Assembly (NCBI GenBank): GCA_902762305.1
Contig: CACWNW010000009.1
Location: 1-64,000 of the forward strand
Reading direction: 5' to 3'
Length of the DNA stretch: 64,000 nucleotides
Source: Fibrobacter succinogenes
GTDB taxonomy: Bacteria; Fibrobacterota; Fibrobacteria; Fibrobacterales; Fibrobacteraceae
In this document: in pieces, positions 8,494 to 17,267 of the stretch
Numbering within the stretch: position 1 is the stretch's first letter
Layout: each line of letters opens with the position of its first letter
Made by a program: the position numbers and the translations under genes
Notes under the pieces: model-generated
What the model saw: the letters and a program-made list of their open reading frames with translations, nothing else
The model's database searches: none
What the model was told of the DNA's origin: nothing

Positions 8494-10026
8494 CTACACA
8501 AAATCTATAATCTGTTCGTCGTCGGCATCCTGGATACGGCGCATCATCAGGCGGTTTTTAATCTTCTTAGACGCAATCGCCTTGAAACCGAGCACCTGGA
8601 TGGTAATGAGGGGCGTCATCGCGACCATCGCGACAATGCCGAACGCATAGCTCAGTATGGAATCGCCGCCGTCGTGGATTACGGAGCACGCCCCGATGGC
8701 AAGCGGCAAAATGAAACTCGATGTCAAAGGCCCGCTCGCGACTCCGCCGGAGTCGAACGCGATTGCGGTATAAAGCTTGGGAACAAAGAACGAAAGCCCG
8801 AGCGAAATGAAATAGCCCGGAATGAGGTAGTAGACCAGCGGGAATCCGTAGAAGATGCGAAGCATCGAAAGCCCGATGGAAATGCCCACGCCCACGCTAA
8901 GCGCGACAAGCATGGAGCGCTTGGTGACAAGCCCGCCGGTGATTTCTTCGACCTGCTTGTTGAGCACGTGCACCGCAGGTTCGGCGAGCACGACCACCAT
9001 GCCGATGACGAAACCCGAAACAACCAGGAGCCGCGGGATTTTCGCGAGGGCGCACCCGAGCTCGAACCCGATGGGCATGAAGCCGACCTTCACCGCCGTG
9101 AGGAAGATGACGAGCCCGACAAACGTATAGCAAATACCGAACGACATCTGGGCGATCTTGGCCCGCGAAATCTTGAGTGCGACAAACTGCAGGGCAAGGA
9201 AGAACACGATGATGAGCCCGAGGGCGACAAGCACTTCCTTAGCGACGCCCGCGACAGTCGGGATGAAGTTTTCTCCGAGGGAAGCGTCGATGGAATAGCT
9301 CGATTCCACAAGGCGGTAAGTAAGGTCGCCCTTCGAAAAGAGCACGAGACCCATGAGCGCGATGATAGGCCCGATGGAGCAGAGCGCAATAAGCCCGAAA
9401 CTGTTCTCGTTCGCGTTCTTGCCGCCGATGGCGCCGGCGACACCGACACCGAGCGCCATGATGAACGGCACCGTGATGGGGCCGGTCGTCACGCCGCCCG
9501 AATCGAAGGCGAGCGGCACGAACGCGTCCTTGCCGAACGTGAGCATGAGCATGCCTATCATGAACAGCGCCATGTAGAAGAATATGATAATCGTGGAGAG
9601 GTCCTTCTTCCAGACAATCTTCACGATGGCAAGGAGCAGGAACAGGCCCACCCCGATACCGACCGTCACGATAAGCAGCATGGGCTCGACGGCGTTCTTC
9701 ACCTGGTCGGCAAGCACCGAGAGGTCCGGTTCGGCCACCGTGATAAGCACGCCCATCATGAAGCAGACCGAAAGGAGCAGCAGCACCTTGCGCGACTTGG
9801 TAAGGCCCGAACCCACATGTTCGCCCATCGGGGTCATGGCAAGGTCGGCGCCCAAATTAAAAAGCCCGATGCCCACCACAAGGAGCACCGCGCTTACGGC
9901 AAATACAACGAGTTCCCTGACCGTAAAATCAACGAGAGGCGTAAACGAGAGTACCAGCACGATGAGTGTCACCGGCAAGACTGAAGCAAACGCCTCCCTC
10001 AGTTTTTCGGCCAGAATCTTGAGCAT
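8494..10026 (-). CDS. DUF1538 family integral membrane protein, probable transporter
   Basis: 510 residues, about 12 membrane helices, made of two homologous halves. Paired motifs show the duplication: TVAEPDLSVLADQV and LAEPAVHVLNKQV; FDSGGVTTGPITVPFIMALG and FDSGGVASGPLTSSFILPLA. Inverted or direct repeats with conserved Gly/Ser/Thr/Pro signatures in the membrane suit a secondary transporter, but the substrate is unknown. Its ATG overlaps the stop of the upstream triple-FKBP gene by 1 nt (TAATG), and two PII-like genes follow, so expression and activity are probably coupled to them. Confidence 0.8.
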   Translation of the reverse strand: MLKILAEKLREAFASVLPVTLIVLVLSFTPLVDFTVRELVVFAVSAVLLVVGIGLFNLGADLAMTPMGEHVGSGLTKSRKVLLLLSVCFMMGVLITVAEPDLSVLADQVKNAVEPMLLIVTVGIGVGLFLLLAIVKIVWKKDLSTIIIFFYMALFMIGMLMLTFGKDAFVPLAFDSGGVTTGPITVPFIMALGVGVAGAIGGKNANENSFGLIALCSIGPIIALMGLVLFSKGDLTYRLVESSYSIDASLGENFIPTVAGVAKEVLVALGLIIVFFLALQFVALKISRAKIAQMSFGICYTFVGLVIFLTAVKVGFMPIGFELGCALAKIPRLLVVSGFVIGMVVVLAEPAVHVLNKQVEEITGGLVTKRSMLVALSVGVGISIGLSMLRIFYGFPLVYYLIPGYFISLGLSFFVPKLYTAIAFDSGGVASGPLTSSFILPLAIGACSVIHDGGDSILSYAFGIVAMVAMTPLITIQVLGFKAIASKKIKNRLMMRRIQDADDEQIIDFV

Positions 10027-11360
10027 TATTCGCCAAGGTACTCCACAGCAAATATGAGAGTCGCACCGCCTGGGATGGGGCCCGCGCCGCGGCTGCCGTA
10101 CCCGAGTCCAGGCGGGATAATCAGGATGCGCTTTTCACCCGGGAGCATGCCCGCCACACCGAGGTCCCAGCCGCGGATAACGCGACCACCGCCCAGAGGG
10201 AACGCAAACGCCTGGTCGCGGTCGCGCGAACTGTCGAACTTGTAGCCGTTCGTAAGCCAGCCGGTGTAGTGCACCTTCACGTTCGCGCCCACGCGGGCCG
10301 GTTCGCCCTCGCCCTGCTGGATAACCGCATAGCGGAGCCCTTCGGAACCGTGCTCGAAGGTAAGCGTCGTCGTATCGGGGAAGAAATCCATCTTGGCGGC
10401 GATTTCGGGATCGACCATCGATTCCACAAGCTCGATGCGGAACACGAGCGTGGAGTTGGGCGGAATCATCGTGAACGCGGTCGCACCGTAACCCATGGAA
10501 GGACTTACGCGCAGCCAGCGCACGCCACCTTCGCGCATGCCGTCGAGGCCCGATTCCCAGCCCTTGATCATCTTGCCCGCGCCGAGCACGACTTCGAACG
10601 GCTTGCCCAGATCCTTGGAGCTGCCGAACTTGCGGCCCGAGACGAGCCAGCCGGTGTAGTGCACCTTGAGGTTCGTTCCCTGGGTAGCGGGCTTGCCCGT
10701 GCCGACCTTCTCGTCGTACACCTTGAGGCCCTTGTCCTTGTCCTGCCATTTTAGTTTATTCACATCGGCGGGAAAAACGTCCGGTTCCATGGGCTTTTCG
10801 GCCGCAACGAGCTCCACTTCGAAATACAGGTCGGAATACGGCGGAATGCCTTCGAGCGAGTTCTCGCCATACGCCATCACATAAGGGATAGTGAGCTTGC
10901 GGACCTCGCCCACCTTCATTCCCACGATGCCCTTGTCCCAGCCCGCAATCACCTGGCCCACGCCAATCGTGAACTCGAGCGGCTCGCCGCTTGCGTAAGT
11001 ATCGGCAAACGGGGTAAGCGTATCGGCGCTGGCCTCGGCAACAGCGGCGCTGTCGACAGTGGCCGTATCCACCGGCACTTCGGCCTTCTTGTCCTTGCTC
11101 TTCGATTTCAGTGCCTTCTTCGCGGTAGCGGCAGCGATGGAATCCTGCTTCGCCTTCTCGGCGGATTCGGCGGCCGCTACGGCCTTCAGGCTATCGAACT
11201 TTACAATGTCTGCATAGAGATAGCCCTTGTAATGCACCTTGATAAGTTGCCCTGAACGGATTTCGTCGCCATTGCCCGTTTTTACCACTTCTACATTGAA
11301 AGGGATGGCCCATACTGCGCAGGAAAACAACAGAACAAGAAAAATCTTCATTTTTAACAT
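10026..11360 (-). CDS. Exported triple-domain FKBP-type peptidyl-prolyl isomerase
   Basis: 444 residues from ATG at 11360, supported by AGGAG 5 nt upstream. The signal peptide MLKMKIFLVLLFSCAVWA is followed by three FKBP domains, roughly residues 20-160, 190-300 and 315-444. Each has the FKBP frame VKVHYTGWL..G..FDSS, GAGKMIKGWE.GL.GM..GG.R and GYG......IPP...L.F.VEL. The first domain carries a Lys/Ala/Asp-rich insertion (about residues 65-115). FKBPs catalyse cis-trans proline isomerisation; with a signal peptide this should act in the periplasm on folding envelope proteins. It heads the operon with DUF1538 and the PII-like pair; a functional link to them is not evident. Confidence 0.9.
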   Translation of the reverse strand: MLKMKIFLVLLFSCAVWAIPFNVEVVKTGNGDEIRSGQLIKVHYKGYLYADIVKFDSLKAVAAAESAEKAKQDSIAAATAKKALKSKSKDKKAEVPVDTATVDSAAVAEASADTLTPFADTYASGEPLEFTIGVGQVIAGWDKGIVGMKVGEVRKLTIPYVMAYGENSLEGIPPYSDLYFEVELVAAEKPMEPDVFPADVNKLKWQDKDKGLKVYDEKVGTGKPATQGTNLKVHYTGWLVSGRKFGSSKDLGKPFEVVLGAGKMIKGWESGLDGMREGGVRWLRVSPSMGYGATAFTMIPPNSTLVFRIELVESMVDPEIAAKMDFFPDTTTLTFEHGSEGLRYAVIQQGEGEPARVGANVKVHYTGWLTNGYKFDSSRDRDQAFAFPLGGGRVIRGWDLGVAGMLPGEKRILIIPPGLGYGSRGAGPIPGGATLIFAVEYLGE

Positions 11361-11436
11361 AAAAACTCCTACCCCACAAGATAGAAAATGCTAGTTTTTG
11401 AGAAAAGAGGAATTCTTTCATAGAACGGAAAAGATT

Positions 11437-12003
11437 ATGCTATCAGTCATCATTGTCATAGTTATCATCATCCTGTCCGTCATCCTCGCAGGAATTGGAG
11501 CCTATGTCGTCATCCATAGTGCCGACGAAAAAGAGGAAGTCAAGCCGGTCATCGACGTGTCCGGCAAGTACGCCGTAGTCGTCCGACCGGCCCGCGAATC
11601 CCTCACAGCCGTAAAACCCTCCGAAAATTCCATCCGCGCCTGGCTCGAAACGCAAGAGCAGCTCACCCCCGAACAGCGGAAGGAATATCTCGACAACTGG
11701 AACGCCGCCATCGAGGAGACCATCAGGACCATCGACGAAGGCGACCAGAACGGCACCGTAACCTACAGGATCGAACTCGGCCCGAAGGGCAAGCAATACG
11801 TGAAGTTCGTCCACGAAGAAAATTTCATCACCCGCGAACAAATCCGGAACCATGCGGAAATTCTCCCTCCATACGTACTCGGCTGCGACTGCAGGCTTCT
11901 GCCCAAGCAGCCCTGGGAGAACCCGAGCAAGTCCGGATGGAAAGCGGTAGTACCCACACACGGAAACACCTACGACGTCCCCGACTGGAGGCAGCTTGCG
12001 TAA
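11437..12003 (+). CDS. Single-pass membrane protein of unknown function
   Basis: 188 residues from ATG at 11437; an upstream in-frame TTG (11398) would only add 13 polar residues. Residues 2-28 are one hydrophobic helix (LSVIIVIVIIILSVILAGIGAYVVI). The remaining ~160 residues are polar and probably periplasmic: a helical part with QEQLTPEQRKEYLDNWNAAI, then a strand-rich part with two Cys in GCDCRL. No known family is recognised. The next gene starts inside its last codons (8-nt overlap, with GGAGG inside this gene), so the two are translationally coupled and may act together at the envelope. Confidence 0.65.
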   Translation: MLSVIIVIVIIILSVILAGIGAYVVIHSADEKEEVKPVIDVSGKYAVVVRPARESLTAVKPSENSIRAWLETQEQLTPEQRKEYLDNWNAAIEETIRTIDEGDQNGTVTYRIELGPKGKQYVKFVHEENFITREQIRNHAEILPPYVLGCDCRLLPKQPWENPSKSGWKAVVPTHGNTYDVPDWRQLA

Positions 12004-14179
12004 GACTCTACTCTCGTTACTTTTTTTACCCGCCATATCGCTTGCCGCAGGTTCGGCAATCATCACCCTCGAAATGCCCGTTGGCGCACGCCAGCTAGGC
12101 ATGGGCGAAGCAGGTGCCGCGCTTGCAGACGATGCATCCGCCATGTACTATAACCCGGCCGGACTCGCATTCGGGCCCCTCGCCGACGAATGGAAGATGT
12201 CGTACCCCGCCGACGGCAAGAAGACGCCGCACTTCACGCAGATGGCGAGCCGCTCCAAGAACGGGTTCTTCTCCAAGAGCGAACTCTGGGCCGGCACCGT
12301 CAACGGCATCCTGAAATACGACAGCGAACAGTGGGTGGACTACCACACCGTGACCCTGCAGGGCAACGCGAAGGTGAAAGACGCCGTGCGCGTATTCGCG
12401 GGCACCGAACGCGGGCTCGACGAATACACCCGCCAGGTCAAGAAGTTCAACGACATCAAGAACGCCGACGACGAATCGCACGTAGTGGAAGTGAAAATCC
12501 CGTGGAACCTCGTGGTGCACGACACCATCACCGCCATCCTCTACGAGGACCGCACCGAAAAGCTCTGGGTGGGCACCCCGAAGGCGCTCTACCGCTTTGA
12601 CGGCAAGGCCTGGAAGAGCTACGAGAGCGAACTCGGCACCCACCGCATCACGGCACTCGCGAACCAGGGCGCATCGCTCTGGATCGGTACCGACAACGGA
12701 CTTTTCCTGTACCGCAACGGCCAGTTCGAACAGAAAGGCAAGGTGCTCCCGAGCCAGAAGATCAACGCGCTCGTATGGTCCGAGGAACGCAGGGAACTCT
12801 ACGTCGCGGTCGACGGCGCGGGCATCGCAAGGCTCGTCCCCAAGAAGAGCGTGAACGACAAGGACCGCTGGAGCCTCTTCACCGAAGAAGACGGCATCAT
12901 GGACCTGCACGCCACCGCACTCGCCGTAGACAGTTCCGCACACGTCTGGGCGGCACACAACGGCGGTCTCAGCCACTTCAACCTGCGCAAATGGGAACAG
13001 GTGAAATTCGAAGGCAACGTGGTGAACGACATCTCGGTAGACCAGAAGGGACACATCTGGATTGCGACCGACAAGGGCGTATGGCGCCACCTCCCCGACT
13101 ACGCCACCGCGAGCGGCCGCAAGGCCGAACTTGAACGCGGAGTCGCCGAACAGGAAGGCAGCGTCAAGAAAGACGACGAATGGCTGCATTTCCATTCGGG
13201 TAACGGGCTTTCCACGAACAAGGTCTGGAAGGTCCTGCCGCAGGGGAACGATGTCTGGTTCAGCACCGCAAGCGGCATGGAACTCTACAAGGACGCCGAC
13301 TACCAGCTCGTCGCGTTCTACGAGAAGCTCCTGCCCATCCTGAACATCCCCGACCTCTACCACCTCTTCGGCGGCATGACTATCCCCGTCGCCGAATGGG
13401 GAACCCTCGGATTCTTCGTGAACTTCGTGAGCTTCGGTTCCACCGTCGTCTCGGGCGACATCGAAGCCGAGGACCTCGTCGCCTACAACAGCTCCGAAAT
13501 CGTGGGCGGCCTCAGCTACGGCACCCGCTTCCCGAACAACTGGGGCCTCGGCCTCTCCATCAAGCTGTTCTATTCCGACCTGAGCTCCGGCGCGGGCGTG
13601 GGCGAAGAAGAAGCGACCACCTTCGGTTACGCATTCGATATCGGCGTCCTCAAGAAGGACCTCTTCATCAAGAAGTTGAACTTCGCTCTCGTGCTCGCGA
13701 ACATCGGCCCGAGCGTGTACTACGTCGACAAGACCATCGAAGACCCGATTCCGCTCACCTGGCGCGTCGGTCTCTCTTACGAAATCCTTTCGCTCGCCGA
13801 CTACAAACTCACCATCGCCGCCGACTACAACCGCGAAGTCGTGTACGACGATGACAAGGGCGACCCGGAACCGTTCTACATCAGCTGCTGGAAATCCATC
13901 GGGCATCCGGAACGCGGCGGCCACGGGTTCACCGCATTCAAGAACTCCCTGCTCCAGGGCGTGTTCAACGTCGGTACGGAATTTATCTATTCGAACACTG
14001 TCGCCATCCGTCTCGGCTACCTCTACGACCAGACCGGCAAGCGCAACGAAGCCGACTTCGGTATCGGGTTCATGATTTCGGACATGCTGCAGTTCGACCT
14101 CGCCACCATCATGGACGTGGGCGACAACGACGGCGTGCGCGACGGCCAGATGCGTTTCGGCGCCCTGTTCAAGTTCTAG
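11996..14179 (+). CDS. PorV/PorQ-like outer-membrane barrel with inserted beta-propeller
   Basis: 727 residues from TTG at 11996, supported by GGAGG 5 nt upstream inside the preceding gene. After a signal peptide ending SLAAG comes the PorV/FadL-like opening LEMPVGARQLGMGEAGAALADDASAMYYNPAGLA. Residues about 65-440 then interrupt the barrel with two-component-regulator-type propeller blades (ITALANQGASLWIGTDNGLFLY, DLHATALAVDSSAHVWAAHNGGL, VNDISVDQKGHIWIATDKGVW). From about residue 445 barrel strands resume (WGTLGFFVNFVSFGS ... MRFGALFKF). PorV-type barrels shuttle surface lipoproteins in type IX secretion, but that role is not shown here. A strong terminator follows. Confidence 0.75.
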   Translation: MRKTLLSLLFLPAISLAAGSAIITLEMPVGARQLGMGEAGAALADDASAMYYNPAGLAFGPLADEWKMSYPADGKKTPHFTQMASRSKNGFFSKSELWAGTVNGILKYDSEQWVDYHTVTLQGNAKVKDAVRVFAGTERGLDEYTRQVKKFNDIKNADDESHVVEVKIPWNLVVHDTITAILYEDRTEKLWVGTPKALYRFDGKAWKSYESELGTHRITALANQGASLWIGTDNGLFLYRNGQFEQKGKVLPSQKINALVWSEERRELYVAVDGAGIARLVPKKSVNDKDRWSLFTEEDGIMDLHATALAVDSSAHVWAAHNGGLSHFNLRKWEQVKFEGNVVNDISVDQKGHIWIATDKGVWRHLPDYATASGRKAELERGVAEQEGSVKKDDEWLHFHSGNGLSTNKVWKVLPQGNDVWFSTASGMELYKDADYQLVAFYEKLLPILNIPDLYHLFGGMTIPVAEWGTLGFFVNFVSFGSTVVSGDIEAEDLVAYNSSEIVGGLSYGTRFPNNWGLGLSIKLFYSDLSSGAGVGEEEATTFGYAFDIGVLKKDLFIKKLNFALVLANIGPSVYYVDKTIEDPIPLTWRVGLSYEILSLADYKLTIAADYNREVVYDDDKGDPEPFYISCWKSIGHPERGGHGFTAFKNSLLQGVFNVGTEFIYSNTVAIRLGYLYDQTGKRNEADFGIGFMISDMLQFDLATIMDVGDNDGVRDGQMRFGALFKF

Positions 14180-14210
14180 GCTAGTCACTGGTCATTAGTT
14201 AATAGTTTAA

Positions 14211-14237
14211 AAGTCGGGTAATCAGCCCGACTTTTTT
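14211..14237 (+). terminator. Rho-independent terminator after the propeller-barrel gene
   Basis: AAGTCGGG-TAATCAG-CCCGACTTTTTT hairpin plus T-run, 32 nt past the stop codon at 14179. An A-run on the left arm could also serve the convergent rsmG. Confidence 0.85.
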
Positions 14238-14264
14238 GCTACCAGCTCAAAGCGTAAGCGCGGA

Positions 14265-15041
14265 TTATTCCACGCGTTCCAGAATTATCAGCGCGCGTTC
14301 CTGCGTGCTGTTCGGAATGGTGTAGAAGTGCTTGCCCACAAACTTGTAGCCGAAATCCTCGGGATGGAACGTCTTGAGTTCGTCGGCCACGGCGGGACCC
14401 TTCATAAAATACACGCGGCCGCCGACCTTCAGGGAGTTCGCGAGGCGCGGGAGAGTCTTTTCCATCAATTCAAATGCGCGGCTGATGACTCCGCCCACCG
14501 GGATGTCCATGCTCCTGCTCGTCACCTTGTGGCCGAACACGTCGATACCCTTGAGGCCCATCTTCTCGATGACCATGTTGAGGAAGTTGATGCGGTTCGG
14601 GCGCGGCTCGCAGAGCGTGAGGCGTATGTGCGGGTTCACGAGCTTCAGCGGGATTCCGGGGAAGCCGGCGCCGCTCCCCACGTCGATCATGCGGGAAGGC
14701 CATTCCAGAACGAACGCGTTGATGAGGGTGCAGTCCGCGTAGTGGCGCTCCACCATCGTCTCGAACGCATTCAGGCGCGTGAGGTCCTGGTCGTCGTTGT
14801 TGGCGCGCAGCAGCTGGTGGAATTCCCAGATCTGCTTGAGGGTCGATTCCTGGAGTTCCACGCCGTAGTAATGCAACAGCTTGTCGAGCCCCGCAAGCGA
14901 GGGCGTCACGCGCTTCCCGTTAAACAGCGGGAATTCGGTGCGCGGATTCTTCAGGTGCGGAACGAACGACTTGCCCAGCGCATCTGCGGCGCGGGCGGGA
15001 GCGTGCCCCGACGGTTTCTTGGACCAGGATGACTTAGCCAT
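14265..15041 (-). CDS. rsmG: 16S rRNA (guanine-527-N7)-methyltransferase
   Basis: 258 residues, slightly longer than the usual 205-240 because of a basic N-terminal extension (residues 1-45). The RsmG/GidB core is clear: LLHYYGVELQESTLKQIWEF, HYADCTLINAF, the SAM-binding loop IDVGSGAGFPGIPLK, then LCEPRPNRINFLN and VISRAFELMEKTLP. The enzyme uses S-adenosylmethionine to methylate G527 in the 530 loop of 16S rRNA; loss usually gives low-level streptomycin resistance. A -10-like TAAATT ends 7 nt before the ATG, with no ribosome site. It converges on the propeller-barrel gene. Confidence 0.92.
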   Translation of the reverse strand: MAKSSWSKKPSGHAPARAADALGKSFVPHLKNPRTEFPLFNGKRVTPSLAGLDKLLHYYGVELQESTLKQIWEFHQLLRANNDDQDLTRLNAFETMVERHYADCTLINAFVLEWPSRMIDVGSGAGFPGIPLKLVNPHIRLTLCEPRPNRINFLNMVIEKMGLKGIDVFGHKVTSRSMDIPVGGVISRAFELMEKTLPRLANSLKVGGRVYFMKGPAVADELKTFHPEDFGYKFVGKHFYTIPNSTQERALIILERVE

Positions 15042-15047
15042 ATCCCA

Positions 15048-15053
15048 AATTTA
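15048..15053 (-). promoter_or_regulatory. -10-like element for leaderless rsmG
   Basis: TAAATT on the minus strand ends 7 nt before the ATG at 15041; no Shine-Dalgarno is visible. Confidence 0.45.
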
Positions 15054-15139
15054 AAAAAGAAAAGAAAAAAAGTCATCAAACGGCATATTTTGCCCGCGAA
15101 ACCGTCTTTATAGGTAGAGGCACCTATCGCGGAGAAAAA

Positions 15140-16639
15140 ATGGGCAGGAGACTTTTGTTGATAGCACTGCTGGCGGCAGTGCAGGCATTGGCTGCGGAAC
15201 TCACCGAGGCCAAGGTATTCGAATGGTGGGACGACGGCATCATCGCCCCGGAAGAGGCGAACGAAATCCTCACGCTGATGGACGAAGGCGACATGCGGGA
15301 GGCGTGTGCCCTGGCAGAGGTCTACGCCGGCGAGGCATGCTGGGGCGCAAGCGGGGCCGCGCTCGATTCCGTGCGGAAGCATTACCGCGGGCACTACGCA
15401 GCGAAACTGCGGTTCGATTCCGCGGGCGCCCTCTCGGTACAGCGCCACGAATTCGAGTTCGAATTCCGCAGGCTCACGCTCCGGCTCGGCACGCAGGAAC
15501 TCCTCACGTACAGGAGCAAGCGGGGCGAGGCGCACCTCGGGCAAATCTCCACGCGGGAGCTGCATTCCGAAATCCCGCTCGACACCCTCTGGGGCACCGC
15601 AATCGCATACACGCTCGGGATGTTCAGGCTCGCCGCGATGCTCGACACCTCGAAGACATCAAGCATCGCTCTCACCGCGAAGCCCTCCCCCAAGTTCACG
15701 GCGCAGGCCGCATTCTGGAGCAGCGCAGGCGCGAAACCCGCGGCAGACTCGGCGAGCCCGGCGCAACCTTTCCCCAGAACAGGAAGCGGGCCCTCCGCAA
15801 GCCTCACGCTCGTCGCGCCCTCGGGCAAGGTCTCCGCATGGTACCAGGCCGGGCAAACCTTCCCGCTGGTGCGTTTCTCGTTCCAGGGCCGGGACACCGC
15901 CTTCTCGTGGAGCAGCACCGGCTATATCCACGGGGATTCCGTCCCGGCCCCCGCACGGCTAAGCCCGAGCATTCTAAAGAACAGTTTCTGGTCCACACAG
16001 AACGTATCTTTCCGGGCGAAGCGGTTCTTCGACACGAAGGCGACAGCCAGCGCGCGGGTCACGAAACCGCTGCATTCCGACAGCATCTCCGGGAGGCTTT
16101 CCCTGGACATCGCCGGCGGGCCCCAAGCTGCGCGCCCCGCCCTGAAATTCACATGCGTCGAGGCTGCAAGCGCATGCGACCAGGCCCTATACCAGGCGAA
16201 CTTCTCCACATCGCACGCCCTGGGGCAGACAACAGCGACGCTCTCCGGCGGGGCGCGCACCCGACACGAGCGCTCCGGGCATTCCTGGCAGGCGCCGCGT
16301 CTCGAAATCGCCATCGCAATCGACGAGAAGCCCGCGCAGTCTTCTACAGGCAACCGCACGCTGTCTTCTACAGGCAACCGCACGCAGTCTTTTACAGGCA
16401 ATCGAGCGCTGTATTCTGCAAGCAACCGCGCGCAGGCCCACGCAGGCAACCGCAAGAACACCTTCCGCATATCGCTTGTCGCCCCGGAGGCCAGACCCGA
16501 CAAAAAACTGCAAATCCGTACCGAGACCCGCATCTACGGGAAGTTCATGGAATTTGCGCTCACGGCCGCCTTCCAGCGCTCCGAAAATGCGAATTTTCAC
16601 CCCACCCATGCGCAAGTAACCACCGGATTTTTCTTCTAA
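15140..16639 (+). CDS. Exported, strand-rich protein of unknown function with octapeptide repeats
   Basis: 499 residues from ATG at 15140, preceded by GGAG 6 nt upstream. The signal peptide MGRRLLLIALLAAVQALAA leads into a short helical module with three Cys-containing turns (EWWDDGIIAPEEANEILTLMDEGDMREAC ... GEACW; quoted here in parts: EWWDDGIIAPEEANEIL, LMDEGDMREAC). The remainder alternates in a beta-barrel-like way and ends in aromatic residues (VTTGFFF), typical of an outer-membrane C-terminus. Near residues 400-440 five tandem octapeptides of the type SSTGNRTL occur. I recognise no family. An outer-membrane location is inference. Confidence 0.6.
   Translation: MGRRLLLIALLAAVQALAAELTEAKVFEWWDDGIIAPEEANEILTLMDEGDMREACALAEVYAGEACWGASGAALDSVRKHYRGHYAAKLRFDSAGALSVQRHEFEFEFRRLTLRLGTQELLTYRSKRGEAHLGQISTRELHSEIPLDTLWGTAIAYTLGMFRLAAMLDTSKTSSIALTAKPSPKFTAQAAFWSSAGAKPAADSASPAQPFPRTGSGPSASLTLVAPSGKVSAWYQAGQTFPLVRFSFQGRDTAFSWSSTGYIHGDSVPAPARLSPSILKNSFWSTQNVSFRAKRFFDTKATASARVTKPLHSDSISGRLSLDIAGGPQAARPALKFTCVEAASACDQALYQANFSTSHALGQTTATLSGGARTRHERSGHSWQAPRLEIAIAIDEKPAQSSTGNRTLSSTGNRTQSFTGNRALYSASNRAQAHAGNRKNTFRISLVAPEARPDKKLQIRTETRIYGKFMEFALTAAFQRSENANFHPTHAQVTTGFFF
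16339..16458 (+). repeat. Five tandem 24-bp repeats encoding octapeptides
   Basis: Period 24 bp, consensus around CTTCTACAGGCAACCGCACG. The first two units are nearly identical and the later ones diverge. The frame is kept, giving SSTGNRT-type octapeptides, so unit number can change by slippage without breaking the gene. Confidence 0.8.
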
Positions 16640-16779
16640 AACCGCCAAAATTGCCATTTTTGAGCGAAAAACGCCATTTCCTGTATACAGCATTGTTCAC
16701 GGGTGTAAACAAGAAAAACACGTTTTTTTCCGACTGGCCCCCTTCAAATAGGTATCTTATAGGTACCCAAACACTCCCA

Positions 16780-16820
16780 AACCCCTTTAGGTTGCCTCCT
16801 TTACCTAAAGGGGTTATTTT
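16780..16820 (+). terminator. Strong terminator with 13-bp stem
   Basis: AACCCCTTTAGGT (16780-16792) pairs perfectly with 16803-16815, followed by ATTTTTATT. It ends about 40 nt before the next gene. A TATCTTATAGG promoter-like stretch lies only ~20 nt upstream of the stem. Confidence 0.85.
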
Positions 16821-16845
16821 TATTGTCATCCCCGCGCTTTAATTC

Positions 16846-16851
16846 TAGATT
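16846..16851 (+). promoter_or_regulatory. -10-like element for the 16860 gene
   Basis: TAGATT ends 9 nt before the ATG at 16860 and no ribosome-binding site is seen, as at several other genes in this window. Confidence 0.4.
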
Positions 16852-16859
16852 TGCGCTAT

Positions 16860-17252
16860 ATGATTATCGCGACCATCATCGGAGCCGTCTTCTTTTTCCC
16901 GTCCATCGCCCTGAACGTGGCCCTCGCATGTGGCGCCCCGCTCGGCATGTACGCCATGAACGGCCGCAACAAGGTGGTGCCCAAGGAAGTGCGCAAGGCC
17001 TTCATCGTCCCCATCTGCATGCAGTTTGTCGCGATGTTCGTGCTGCTCAGCGCCGGCCGCATCATCCCCGAAATCATCCCGTTCGAAATCACGCGCATAC
17101 TCGCATTCTTCTTTTCGCTCTACCTCACGTTCTATACCGCCACGGTGCTTTTCAGCACGAGCCGCAAGGAACGCATGGTGATGGGATCGTTCGCGATTGT
17201 CTCGACGGTCTGCTTCTGGATAACCGCGTTCGCAACGCTCAACTGGGACTAG
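16860..17252 (+). CDS. Small polytopic membrane protein, function unknown
   Basis: 130 residues from ATG at 16860 (MIIATIIGAVFFFPSIALN). Four predicted membrane helices: residues ~2-22, ~50-68, ~78-98 and ~108-128. A short basic loop (MNGRNKVVPKEVRKAF) lies between the first two. No family recognised. queH begins 15 nt downstream, so they probably share a transcript. The adjacent gene gives no clue to its role. Confidence 0.65.
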   Translation: MIIATIIGAVFFFPSIALNVALACGAPLGMYAMNGRNKVVPKEVRKAFIVPICMQFVAMFVLLSAGRIIPEIIPFEITRILAFFFSLYLTFYTATVLFSTSRKERMVMGSFAIVSTVCFWITAFATLNWD

Positions 17253-17267
17253 CAAGAGGCCCGCAGA

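Noticed and set aside
12095-14188. A 697-residue minus-strand open frame
   Set aside because: Shadow of the propeller-barrel gene, with low-complexity Val/Glu/His-rich sequence and no ribosome site.
15223-16842. A 539-residue plus-strand frame overlapping the exported repeat protein
   Set aside because: The 15140 frame has a signal peptide and GGAG site; this one is Arg/His/Pro-rich and lacks both.
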